Below are positions 55,958 through 64,000 of a stretch of DNA of 64,000 nt, one piece after another; position 1 is the stretch's first letter, and each line of letters opens with the position of its first letter. A model generated the notes under the pieces. It made no database searches, was not told where the DNA came from, and saw only the letters and a list, made by a program, of their open reading frames with translations. Source of the stretch: Micromonospora antibiotica (GTDB lineage Bacteria > Actinomycetota > Actinomycetes > Mycobacteriales > Micromonosporaceae); contig NZ_JAGFWR010000005.1 in the NCBI RefSeq assembly GCF_017599305.1, positions 124,001 to 188,000 of the forward strand. The letters are read 5' to 3'. The position numbers were made by a program, and so were the translations under genes.

Positions 55958-56332
55958 GTGAGTCGCGCCGACACCATCCGTTTCCGGCACAACCAGGCCA
56001 TCCTGGTCGCGGCCGTCATCGCCACCATCGGCGCGCTGCCCCTGGCCGCCGCCCGGTGGTACCTGCTGCCGGTGCTGCTGGTCCCGTTGACCGTCGCGAT
56101 CTGGGCCTGGCGTTCCGGCACCGACGCCGACCCGCGTGAGCTGCGCCTGCGGGCGCTGGCCGGGGGGCGACGCATCCCCTGGGAGCAGGTCGTCGAGCTG
56201 GCCGCCGACCCGCGCGGCCGGGCCGTCGTCCGGCTCGCCGACGGGCAGCACCTGCCCCTGCCGGCGGTCCGGGGCGTCGACCTGCCCCGCCTGATCTCGA
56301 TCACCGGCCAGTCCCTGCCCGAGGCCCACTGA
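55958..56332 (+). CDS. Small membrane protein with PH-like domain
   Basis: This 124-residue protein has two membrane helices (about 13-50) and a C-terminal bacterial PH-like domain (RIPWEQVVELAADPRGRAVVRLADG) facing the cytoplasm. The layout is common in actinobacteria and its role is unknown. GTG 55958 has no ribosome binding site, but GATCAT lies 6 nt upstream, so it may be leaderless. Confidence 0.75.
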   Translation: MSRADTIRFRHNQAILVAAVIATIGALPLAAARWYLLPVLLVPLTVAIWAWRSGTDADPRELRLRALAGGRRIPWEQVVELAADPRGRAVVRLADGQHLPLPAVRGVDLPRLISITGQSLPEAH

Positions 56333-56428
56333 CCCCGGGGCCCACGCCGGGCCGGCCGGCCCCCGCGACCACCACCGGTCCGCGACCACCGCCGGTCCAC
56401 CGCGGCCGGCCCGCCGCGACCGACGGCG

Positions 56429-57355
56429 TCAGTAGCCGTCGACCACCGTGTTGACCAGCGGTTCCCCGGCGACGAACCGCCGCAACTGCTCCCCCACCAG
56501 CCGGTACGCCCGGGGCAGCAGCCCCCGTACCGAGCCGGCGACGTGCGGGGTGAGCAGCACGTTCGGCAACCCCCAGAGCGGATGGTCGGCGGGCAGCGGC
56601 TCCGGGTCGGTCACGTCCAACGCCGCCCGCAACCGGCCGGAGGTCAGCTCCGCGACCAGCGCCGACGTGTCCGCCACCGGGCCCCGGGCGGCGTTGACCA
56701 GCAGCGCCCCGTCCGGCATGGCGGCCAGGAAACCGGCGTCGACCAACCCCCGGGTGGCCTCGGTCAACGGCACCAGCAGCACCACCACGTCGGCCTCGGG
56801 CAGCAGCCGGGGCAGTTCGGTCACCGGGTGCACCCCCTCCGCCGGCCGTGCGGTCCGGGCGACCAGGGTGAAGGTGACGTCAAACGGGGCCAGCCGGGCC
56901 CGGACCGCCGCACCGATCGAACCGGCCCCCACGATCAGCACCCGCTTGCCGGTCAGCTCGTCGGTCGGCGCGACCCGGTCGTACGCCCACTCCCGCCGCG
57001 ACTGGGCGCGGGCCAGCTCCGGGAAGCCCCGCAGCTGGGCGAGGATCGCCGTGACCACCCACTCGGCGGTACCGGCGTCGTGCACCCCCCGGGCGTCGCA
57101 CAGGGTCACCCCGGGGGGCACCCGGCCGGCCCAGGCGTCCGCCCCGGCGGAGAGCAGCTGCACCACCGCCAGCTCCGGCAGCCGGCCCAGCATCGCCGTG
57201 GTGTCCACCCCGGCCAGGAACGGCGGCACCCAGAACCGGACTCCGGTCGGGTCGCCGGGCGGATTCTCCGGATCGGTCCACGGCTGTACGGTGACACCGG
57301 CCGGCACCGCCCCGAGCAGCTCGACACCGACAGGATGCGCAATCCATACCTTCAC
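56429..57355 (-). CDS. D-2-hydroxyacid dehydrogenase
   Basis: This 308-residue NAD(P)-dependent dehydrogenase has the Rossmann motif VGAGSIGAAV and catalytic residues in NAARGP (Arg), VTDPEPLPADHPL (Glu) and LTPHVAGS (His). It resembles the glyoxylate/hydroxypyruvate reductase branch more than SerA, because no ACT domain is present. The substrate cannot be told. GTG 57355 is the likely start, with TATCGT 8 nt upstream. Confidence 0.88.
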   Translation of the reverse strand: MKVWIAHPVGVELLGAVPAGVTVQPWTDPENPPGDPTGVRFWVPPFLAGVDTTAMLGRLPELAVVQLLSAGADAWAGRVPPGVTLCDARGVHDAGTAEWVVTAILAQLRGFPELARAQSRREWAYDRVAPTDELTGKRVLIVGAGSIGAAVRARLAPFDVTFTLVARTARPAEGVHPVTELPRLLPEADVVVLLVPLTEATRGLVDAGFLAAMPDGALLVNAARGPVADTSALVAELTSGRLRAALDVTDPEPLPADHPLWGLPNVLLTPHVAGSVRGLLPRAYRLVGEQLRRFVAGEPLVNTVVDGY

Positions 57356-57520
57356 GCGTGCCGACGATAGCCCTCCGTCGGCAGGCTGTTCCGAGGGGCC
57401 GGCCCACCGACGCCACACCGGGCGATGTCGCCCACCTCCCCGGGCGCGCGACGGTCGGGGCGGGTATAACCGGGGGTCGGACGTCGATCGGCGTCCCCCG
57501 TCCAGGCAGACAGGTGGTCG

Positions 57521-59326
57521 ATGACCGAGCGCAGCGAACGGCCGGCCGTCGGGATCGCCGCGCTGGCCGACCCGGCCCGACTGCGGTCGCTGACCGACAC
57601 CGGGCTGGACGCCGCGCCCGACGAGGCGTTCGACCGGTTCGCCCGGCTGGTCAGCGACCTGCTCGACGTGCCGGTGGCGCTGGTCTCCCTGGTCACCGAG
57701 ACCCGGCAGTTCTTTCCCGGCGCGGTCGGGCTGCCCGACCCGTGGGCCGCCCGCCGGCAGACCCCGTTGAGCCACTCGTTCTGCCAACACGTGATCGACA
57801 CCGAGATCCCACTGGTGCTGCCGGACGCCCGGCTCTACCCCCGGGTCCGGGACAACCTGGCCGTGCCGGAACTGGGTGTCGTCGCGTACGCCGGGATGCC
57901 GTTGACCGACCTGGACGGCAGGGTGCTCGGCTCGCTGTGCGCGATCGACAGCAAACCCCGGGCGTGGACGAAGGCGCAGCTGCGGACGCTTGCCGACCTG
58001 GCGGCGGCCTGCTCCTCGGAGCTGCGGCTGCGGATCGCCCTGGACGCCGCCCAGCAGGCCCGCCGGCTGGTCGAACACGCGCACGACCGGCTCAACCTGC
58101 TCGCCTCGCTGAGCGAAACCCTGGCCGGCACGCTCGACGTCGAGACGGCCGTGGCGCGGCTGGCCGACGCGGTGGTGCCGCTGCTGGCCGACTGGGCCAT
58201 GGTGACCCTGGTCGACCAGGCTGGCACCCCCCGGTGGGTGAACACCGTGCACCGCGATCCGGCCCGCGCCGCCGAGGCCGCCCGGTTCGGCGAGCTGGCG
58301 CTGCGCCGGCTCGGCCCGGCCTCGATCACCCGGACGGTGCTGCGGACCGGCCAGCCGGTGCTGCGCCACGTCGCCGACCTGGACGACGTCCGGCAGGCCA
58401 GCGACGAGCCGGAGCTGGTGACCCTCGCCGAGCGGCTGGGCTTCGCCTCACACCTGACCGTGCCGGTGCCGGCCCCCGGCCGGGGTACGGCGATGGGCGC
58501 GGTCACCCTGGTCGCCGGGCCCGACCGGCGGGCCTTCGACGACGACGACCTCGGCACCGCGCTGGAGATCGGCCGGCGTGCGGGGCAGGCGGTCGGCAAC
58601 GGCTGGATCTACGGCGAGCAACGGCACGTCGCCGAGGTGCTGCAGCACAGCATGCTCCCGCAGTTGCCGCAGAGCCCGTGGGTCGAGCTGGTGGCCCGCT
58701 ACCAGCCGGCCGCCGACCGGGTGGAGGTGGGCGGCGACTGGTACGACGCCTTCGTGCAGCCCGACGGCGATCTGGTCGCGGCGATCGGGGACGTCGCCGG
58801 CCACGACATCGAGGCCGCCGCGACCATGGGTCAGCTGCGCAACCTCGTCCGGGGCAACGCGTACGGGCGCACCGATCCGGTCGACGAGCTGATGCGGCGG
58901 TTGGACGCCACCATTTCCGGGCTGCGCATCCCGACCGCCGCCACGGCGGTGCTGGCCCGGCTGCGGCCGGTCCCCGACGGGGTGGCGGTCACCTGGTGCA
59001 ACGCCGGCCATCCCGCCCCGCTGCTGGTCACCGCCGACGGCACGGTACGACTGCTCGACGGTCGGCGGGAACCGCTGCTGGGGTTGACCCGGCCGGTCCC
59101 CCGCACCGGGGCACGGGTGCTCCTCGCCCCCGGGGACACCCTGCTGCTCTACACCGACGGGCTGGTGGAGCGGCGGGACCAGCCGATCGACGAGGGCATG
59201 GCGCAGTTGTGCGAACGGGTCACCGCCGCCGGGGTCCGACCCGCCGCCGACCTGTGCGACCTGCTGCTCGGTTCGGAGGAGCGGCGTGAGGACGACGTGG
59301 CGTTGCTGGCCATCCGGGCCCGCTGA
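57521..59326 (+). CDS. GAF-GAF-SpoIIE (PP2C-type) phosphatase
   Basis: This 601-residue soluble protein has a first GAF domain (about 30-175), a second GAF domain (about 190-375) and a C-terminal PP2C/SpoIIE serine phosphatase (about 395-600). The phosphatase metal-binding motifs [16 protein letters not shown], and [10 protein letters not shown] are intact. Such proteins dephosphorylate anti-anti-sigma factors in stress signalling, but no such partner is encoded nearby. ATG 57521 has AGGTGG upstream. Confidence 0.9.
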   Translation: MTERSERPAVGIAALADPARLRSLTDTGLDAAPDEAFDRFARLVSDLLDVPVALVSLVTETRQFFPGAVGLPDPWAARRQTPLSHSFCQHVIDTEIPLVLPDARLYPRVRDNLAVPELGVVAYAGMPLTDLDGRVLGSLCAIDSKPRAWTKAQLRTLADLAAACSSELRLRIALDAAQQARRLVEHAHDRLNLLASLSETLAGTLDVETAVARLADAVVPLLADWAMVTLVDQAGTPRWVNTVHRDPARAAEAARFGELALRRLGPASITRTVLRTGQPVLRHVADLDDVRQASDEPELVTLAERLGFASHLTVPVPAPGRGTAMGAVTLVAGPDRRAFDDDDLGTALEIGRRAGQAVGNGWIYGEQRHVAEVLQHSMLPQLPQSPWVELVARYQPAADRVEVGGDWYDAFVQPDGDLVAAIGDVAGHDIEAAATMGQLRNLVRGNAYGRTDPVDELMRRLDATISGLRIPTAATAVLARLRPVPDGVAVTWCNAGHPAPLLVTADGTVRLLDGRREPLLGLTRPVPRTGARVLLAPGDTLLLYTDGLVERRDQPIDEGMAQLCERVTAAGVRPAADLCDLLLGSEERREDDVALLAIRAR

Positions 59327-59383
59327 GGCGGTCGCCGACCGGTGGGCCGTTCCCGGTGGCCCGGCGGGCCCCGATTCGCGGGC

Positions 59384-59389
59384 TAGGCT
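59384..59389 (+). promoter_or_regulatory. Probable -10 box for a leaderless gene
   Basis: TAGGCT is exactly 7 nt before GTG 59397, the same box and spacing as at 9494. Confidence 0.5.
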
Positions 59390-59396
59390 GGGCCGG

Positions 59397-60560
59397 GTGA
59401 GCGCCCGTCTCCCGTACCCCCGCACCGCCCGGGTCCGCGCGGCCCTGGCGACGTCCGGTGTCGCGCTGCTGCTGAGCGGGTGCAGTCTCGGCCCGCCGGA
59501 TCCCGATCCGGCCGGTGAACCACCCAACCTGCCGACCCCGTCGGCGTCGGCGAACACCCCCGAGCAGCAGGTGGTGGCCACGGTGCTGGCCAAAGGGTTG
59601 CGGGTGCCGTGGGGGATGGCGTTCCTGCCCGACGGGGCGGCGCTGGTCACCGAACGGGACAGCGGCCGGATCCTCAAGGTCGGGCCGGAGTCGGGGCCGC
59701 AGGGGTTGACCGTCACCCCGGCGCAGACCGTGCCGGGGGTGGCCGCGTCCGGCGAGGCGGGGCTGCTCGGCATCGCCGTCTCCCCGGCGTACGCGCAGGA
59801 CCGGTCGGTGTTCGTCTACTACACCACCGAGCAGGACAACCGGGTGGCGCGGTTGACGCTGGGTGGCGCACCCACGCCGATCCTGACCGGCATCCCGAAA
59901 GCCGGCAACCACAACGGCGGTGGGCTCGCCTTCGGCCCGGACGGGCAGCTCTACGTCAGCACCGGCGACGCCGGTGACCGGGCCGCCGCGCAGGACCGGG
60001 CCACCCTGGCCGGCAAGATCCTGCGGATCACCCCGGACGGCAAGCCGGCCCCGGGCAACCCGTTCCCCGGCTCGCCGGTCTGGTCGCTGGGGCACCGCAA
60101 CGTGCAGGGACTGGCCTGGGACGCGGGCAAGCGGATGTACGCCACCGAGTTCGGACAGAACACCTGGGACGAGATCAACCGGATCGACAAGGGCGCCAAC
60201 TACGGCTGGCCGACGGTGGAGGGTCAGGCGGGTGACGGCAGGTTCGTCGACCCGATCGTGCAGTGGGGCACCGACGAGGCGTCCTGCTCGGGGCTGGCCG
60301 CGACGGGCCGGCTGTTGGCCGCCGCCTGCCTGCGCGGCGAGCGGCTCTGGCTGGTGGAGTTGACCGACACGGGCACCGTGCTGGGCGCACCCCGGGAACT
60401 GCTCACCGGGAAGTACGGGCGGCTGCGGGCGGTCGCCGCCGCCCCGGACGGTTCGCTCTGGGTCTCCACCTCCAACCACGACGGGCGGGGCCGGCCGGTG
60501 CCGGAGGACGACCGGCTGCTGCGGTTGGTCTTCGCCGACGGTGGTGCCGGCCGGAGCTGA
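59397..60560 (+). CDS. PQQ-dependent sugar dehydrogenase-like lipoprotein
   Basis: This 387-residue lipoprotein has a signal peptide with lipobox LLSGC (Cys29). It has a six-bladed propeller of the soluble glucose dehydrogenase/HHIP type: [40 protein letters not shown], and [13 protein letters not shown]. These are the catalytic His and Arg segments of this family. It should oxidise sugars at the cell surface if PQQ is available. GTG 59397 is supported by the leaderless box. Confidence 0.9.
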   Translation: MSARLPYPRTARVRAALATSGVALLLSGCSLGPPDPDPAGEPPNLPTPSASANTPEQQVVATVLAKGLRVPWGMAFLPDGAALVTERDSGRILKVGPESGPQGLTVTPAQTVPGVAASGEAGLLGIAVSPAYAQDRSVFVYYTTEQDNRVARLTLGGAPTPILTGIPKAGNHNGGGLAFGPDGQLYVSTGDAGDRAAAQDRATLAGKILRITPDGKPAPGNPFPGSPVWSLGHRNVQGLAWDAGKRMYATEFGQNTWDEINRIDKGANYGWPTVEGQAGDGRFVDPIVQWGTDEASCSGLAATGRLLAAACLRGERLWLVELTDTGTVLGAPRELLTGKYGRLRAVAAAPDGSLWVSTSNHDGRGRPVPEDDRLLRLVFADGGAGRS

Positions 60561-60661
60561 CGACACGCCGACGTTCGGACAGCAGGGCAGGTACCGGGCG
60601 GATCGGCCGCCCGTCCGCCAGGTTTGCCAAGATCTTTCAGTGGGCAGGTCAGAATCTCAGC

Positions 60662-62296
60662 ATGGACGGTCAGGAGAACGAGCAGCGCGGGCCCGGGGAC
60701 GACGACACCCCCGCCCGGCGTGAGCGGCGCTGGTCGCCCCGGTGGCCCACCGGCCGGTCAAGGGGGATGCGCCGGGCCGGCGTGGTGCTGGCGGTGCTGC
60801 TGGTCGCGCTGACCGGAACGGTCATCGGGGTGTTCGCCGGTGGTCGGGTCAGCACCGACATCGGCCCGTTCCGCGCCGACCTGACCCTCGCGCCGGCAGT
60901 GCGGGGCGGCACCACCGTCGACATCCCCCCGCTGGGTGCGCTCCAGCTCGACAGCCACCAGGGTCCGACCCACCTGACGGTGGGCCTGGGGGCGCTGGAC
61001 CAGCGTAAGACCGAGGCGTTGATCGACGACCCGGCCAGCATCAGCCGGGCCAGCCAGTCGGCGGTGACGGACGTCCGTAACGGGGTGCTGCGGCTCGGTC
61101 TGCGTACCCTCGGCGCGGCGGTGCTGGTCACCCTGATCCTGGCGGCTCTGGTCTTCCGGGACGCCCGGCGGACCGCCTGGGCCGGTGGGGTGGCCCTGGT
61201 GGTCACCGTCGGCAGCCTCGGGCTCGCCGCGGGCACCCTGCGCCCGCAGGCCATCGAGGAGCCACGGTACGAGGGGCTGCTGGTCAACGCCCCGGCGATC
61301 GTCGGTGACGCCCGGCGGATCGCCAACGACTACAGCCGTTACGCCGAGCAGTTGCAACGGTTGGTCGGCAACGTCAGCCAGCTCTACACCACGGTCTCGG
61401 CCCTGCCCGTGTACGAGCCGGCGCCGGGCACCACCCGGGTGCTGCACGTCTCCGACATGCACCTCAACCCGACCGGCTGGCAGTTGATCCGCACCGTGGT
61501 CGAGCAGTTCGGCATAGACGTGGTGATCGACACCGGTGACCTGACCGACTGGGGCAGCGAACCCGAGGCGTCGTACGTCGGGTCGATCGGCCTGCTCAAG
61601 AAGCCGTACGTCTACATCCGGGGCAACCACGACTCACCCAGGACAGCCGCGGCGGTGGCCCGGCAGCCGAACGCGGTGGTGTTGAACAACTCGACCACCA
61701 CGGTCGCCGGGCTGACCATCGCCGGCATCGGGGACCCCCGGTTCACCCCGGACAAGGAGACCTCGCCGGCCGGCAGCGGTCTCACCGCGCAGGTCGCCGA
61801 CCAGGTCATCGGGGCCGGTGAGACCCTGGCCGCCACGATCCGCAGCTCACCGCGACCGGTGAACATCGCGCTGGTGCACGACCCGGCGTCGGCCGGGCCG
61901 CTCTCCGGCACCTGCCCACTGGTGCTGGCCGGGCACACCCACGCCCGCCAGATGTCGAAGTTGCCGCAGGCGGACGGCCAGCAGCCGACCCAGCTGATGG
62001 TGGAGGGCTCCACCGGCGGTGCCGGCCTACGCGGGCTGGAAGGCGAGAAGCCAACCCCGCTGTCGATGTCGGTGCTCTACTTCGACCAGGAGAAGCTGCT
62101 CCAGGCGTACGACGACATCACGGTCGGCGGCACCGGGCAGGCCCAGGTGAACCTGGAACGTCACGTGATCCGCGACCCGGCGAAGGGCGCCGACGTCCCG
62201 GTCACCCCGACCCCGACCCGGGGCGCATCGGAGTCGGCGTCCCCCTCCGGGAGCGCCCCGACCCCCACCTCGCCGGCCCCCACCCCGACCAGCTGA
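60662..62296 (+). CDS. Membrane metallophosphoesterase
   Basis: This 544-residue protein has a cytoplasmic Arg-rich start, a helix (about 37-58), an extracytoplasmic segment, two more helices (about 160-200) and a calcineurin-type phosphoesterase domain. All metal motifs are visible: SDMHLN, DTGDLTD, RGNHDS, VHD and GHTHARQ. A Thr/Pro/Ser tail ends the chain. The substrate is unknown. ATG 60662 follows CAGAAT by 6 nt and may be leaderless. Confidence 0.87.
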   Translation: MDGQENEQRGPGDDDTPARRERRWSPRWPTGRSRGMRRAGVVLAVLLVALTGTVIGVFAGGRVSTDIGPFRADLTLAPAVRGGTTVDIPPLGALQLDSHQGPTHLTVGLGALDQRKTEALIDDPASISRASQSAVTDVRNGVLRLGLRTLGAAVLVTLILAALVFRDARRTAWAGGVALVVTVGSLGLAAGTLRPQAIEEPRYEGLLVNAPAIVGDARRIANDYSRYAEQLQRLVGNVSQLYTTVSALPVYEPAPGTTRVLHVSDMHLNPTGWQLIRTVVEQFGIDVVIDTGDLTDWGSEPEASYVGSIGLLKKPYVYIRGNHDSPRTAAAVARQPNAVVLNNSTTTVAGLTIAGIGDPRFTPDKETSPAGSGLTAQVADQVIGAGETLAATIRSSPRPVNIALVHDPASAGPLSGTCPLVLAGHTHARQMSKLPQADGQQPTQLMVEGSTGGAGLRGLEGEKPTPLSMSVLYFDQEKLLQAYDDITVGGTGQAQVNLERHVIRDPAKGADVPVTPTPTRGASESASPSGSAPTPTSPAPTPTS

Positions 62297-62664
62297 CCCC
62301 CGACAGGCGGACCGCCGACACACCGTGGTCAGGCAGGCGGCTGGGACAGGCGGCCGGGGCAGGAGCCGGCAGCCCGGCACGGACCGGCAGCCCGGGCACG
62401 GACCGGCAGCCGGAGCAGGCAGCCGGGGCACGGATTGGTGGCCGGGGCAGGCGGCGGCGCACAGCCGACGTCCGCCAGGCGACCGGCGCACAGCCGACGT
62501 CAGCGGGTGGGCCGCCGCCACACCACCGCCGCTGCCGGCGCATGGCCGATGGCGATGGCTACACGCCGACCGCCAGGGCCTCTGATGCGCGAACACCCCG
62601 CTCACCCAACCTCCACCAATGTCACCGAGGGATACCTTCAAGCCGCACGCACCTATGCACACCC

Positions 62665-62798
62665 GCATCCTTTGCTCTGCTGCCCTCACCGCGACAGCTA
62701 CCTTCCGTAACGGAGCTGCCAACAACCCCCAGTCGCGGCGTTCCGCATTATCCCTGCTCAGCACCGTGTCGCCTCTATGGCAGCAGAGCAAAGGATGC
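62665..62798. repeat. 20-bp perfect inverted repeats flanking 94 bp
   Basis: Arms 62665-62684 (GCATCCTTTGCTCTGCTGCC) and 62779-62798 are exactly complementary. The spacer is less GC-rich than the rest of the window and shows no ORF with actinobacterial codon use. It could be a mobile-element remnant or a structured RNA. Confidence 0.7.
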
Positions 62799-63002
62799 AG
62801 ACCCACATCACGAGGACCGCCAGAAAGAACACTCAGAGTGACCTGGAGCGGCGCCGGCCATAACGATGACAGAGGGTAATCAGATAGGTGGTCTGCCCCG
62901 CTGAGGGGCGGGTTTCCGTCCCCGCCAGCACCGAACAGGTCCGCTGTCGCCGCCGGGTCCGCGCATGGGCCCGGCGGCGAGGGCGATGGCCGGCGCTCCA
63001 GG

Positions 63003-63042
63003 TCTTCCACCAGACCGAACCGTCTTCCACCAGACCGAACCG
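63003..63042. repeat. 20-bp perfect tandem duplication
   Basis: TCTTCCACCAGACCGAACCG occurs twice in a row, just downstream of the aceE-type gene's 3' end. Confidence 0.9.
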
Positions 63043-63090
63043 GAGATGGCCCGGGCCACGCGCGGCACCGTCGCGGCACCCGCTGACCCG

Positions 63091-64000
63091 TCAGCGTAGG
63101 GACAGGGCGGCCAGGGCGGCGTTGACGATGCTGCCGGGGAGCAGGTCGTGCAGCTCGTACAGCTCGCGGACGCTGCCGGACTGGCCGAACTCGTCCACCC
63201 CGAGCGGCACCGCCGGCACACCCAGCGCCGAGCCGAGCCAGGCCATCGCGTGCGAGGCGGCGTCGTGCACGGTCACCAGGGGGGTACGGTCCCCGAAGGC
63301 GGCCCGCAACGCGCCCGGCACGCTCGGCACGGTCGCCGTACGCACGCCCTGGCGCAGGGTGCGCTGCCACGCCCGGTAGAGGCGGTCCAGGCTCGTCACG
63401 TCGACCACGTGCGCGGCGATGCCCTCGTCGGCCAGTTCGGCGGCGGCGGCCAGCACCTCCGGCAGCACCGCCCCCGAGGCGGCCAGGGTCACCACCGGCG
63501 CGTCGGCCAGCTGCGGGTACGCCTGGTGCGCGTCCACCAGCCGGTACGCCCCGGCGACCACCTGCCGGCGCAGCACCGCGTCGCCGAGGCGGACCCGGGC
63601 CGCCTCGAACGGTGCCTGGTCCAGCGGGCGGGTGCTCAACCGGAAGTAGTACGCCCCGTCCTCGGCCGGCGCGGCGGTGGCGGCCGGCGCAGCGCCCTGC
63701 GCGATCTGCCCGAACGCGTCACAGAGCAACCAGTCGAGGCTGGTCGCGTACGCCGGTTCGCAGAAGGTGACGCCGGGCAGTTCCAGGCCGACGGAGGGGG
63801 TGATGGTCGACTGGTGGGCACCACCCTCCGGGGCCAGCGTGACGCCCGACGGGGTGCCGGCCACCACGAACCGGGAACCCGAGTAGGTGCCGTAGAGGAA
63901 CGCGTCCAGCCCGCGCAGCACGAACGGGTCGTAGACGGTGCCGACCGACAGCAGCGGCTGCCCGGACAGGTCCCAGGACAGGCCGAGCTGACCCAGCAGC
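63091..64000 (-). CDS. Pyruvate dehydrogenase E1 (AceE type), C-terminal part
   Basis: About 303 residues are visible, and the N-terminal part lies beyond the window. The sequence has the transketolase pyrimidine-domain segment TVYDPFVLRGLDAFLYGTY and SGVTLAPEGGAHQS, followed by the transketolase C-terminal domain (RRQVVAGAYRLVDA, VVDVTSLDRLYRAW, GVDEFGQSG). These match homodimeric E1 enzymes that decarboxylate pyruvate with TPP. The subfamily could also be a related 2-oxoacid E1. Confidence 0.85.
   Translation of the reverse strand, partial: LLGQLGLSWDLSGQPLLSVGTVYDPFVLRGLDAFLYGTYSGSRFVVAGTPSGVTLAPEGGAHQSTITPSVGLELPGVTFCEPAYATSLDWLLCDAFGQIAQGAAPAATAAPAEDGAYYFRLSTRPLDQAPFEAARVRLGDAVLRRQVVAGAYRLVDAHQAYPQLADAPVVTLAASGAVLPEVLAAAAELADEGIAAHVVDVTSLDRLYRAWQRTLRQGVRTATVPSVPGALRAAFGDRTPLVTVHDAASHAMAWLGSALGVPAVPLGVDEFGQSGSVRELYELHDLLPGSIVNAALAALSLR

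Larger units (their letters stand above)
62297..63090. other. Repeat-rich intergenic region of 794 bp
   Basis: No gene is supported here. From about 62330 to 62515 run degenerate GC-rich repeats (GGCACGGACCGGCAGCC twice, GGCGCACAGCCGACGTC twice). From 62560 to 62880 the GC content falls and a 20-bp inverted repeat flanks about 94 bp. At 63003 a 20-bp tandem duplication occurs. Confidence 0.6.

Noticed and set aside
62619-62879. Short plus-strand ORFs in the low-GC gap
   Set aside because: Codon use does not fit the genome, no start signal is present, and the inverted repeat arms lie inside the frames.

Overview
The window is a 64 kb, very GC-rich chromosomal segment of a Gram-positive actinomycete. 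The genus is probably Micromonospora or a close relative. This is inferred from the codon bias, the XRE(DUF5753)-DUF397 gene pair, CBM2-tagged and golvesin-domain secreted enzymes, DUF2690 proteins, and the many genes that appear to start without a leader (a TAnnnT box 6-7 nt before GTG or ATG). No rRNA, tRNA, CRISPR array or intact insertion sequence was seen.

Region 1 (1-9.2 kb): a truncated membrane protein, a conserved actinobacterial protein often labelled a glycosylase, a secreted SGNH esterase with a CBM2, a DUF4180 protein, ArfB (ribosome rescue), a membrane-anchored S1C protease, a tightly overlapped moxR-DUF58-VWA operon and a small secreted protein.

Region 2 (9.5-28.3 kb) is the branched-chain amino acid and serine region: cimA, ilvE, leuB, serA, ilvB-ilvN-ilvC and ilvD. 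Between them lie a PRC-barrel protein, a PtpB-type phosphatase, an ApbE-like protein and a GGDEF-EAL protein. Both cimA and ilvBNC are preceded by a short leader peptide, a hairpin abutting its stop codon, and an intrinsic terminator with a U-run. This looks like ribosome-mediated attenuation. The cimA leader carries two adjacent rare ATT isoleucine codons.

Region 3 (28.3-38.6 kb) is an accessory island. A phosphoribosyltransferase C-terminus and an XRE regulator lacking its N-terminus are joined head to head, next to a DUF397 gene. Then comes a four-gene type I restriction-modification operon with two different hsdM genes, all overlapping by 4 bp. Divergent from it is a PD-(D/E)XK-type protein of unknown function, with a perfect 20-bp palindrome between them.

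Region 4 (38.6-53.2 kb): an HTH-membrane-DUF2690 protein divergent from a secreted DUF2690 protein, an arsR-sulP pair, a GNAT acetyltransferase behind a 16-codon ORF with a near-perfect Shine-Dalgarno sequence, a secreted FAD-golvesin oxidoreductase, and a mannoside cluster. The mannoside cluster holds a binding protein, two permeases, a GH2 beta-mannosidase and a divergent LacI regulator with three related operator-like sites.

Region 5 (53.2-64 kb): a PAS-GGDEF-EAL protein with degenerate active sites, a PH-like membrane protein, a D-2-hydroxyacid dehydrogenase, a GAF-SpoIIE phosphatase, a lipoprotein sugar dehydrogenase, a membrane metallophosphoesterase, an 800-bp repeat-rich gap, and the 3' end of an AceE-type pyruvate dehydrogenase.
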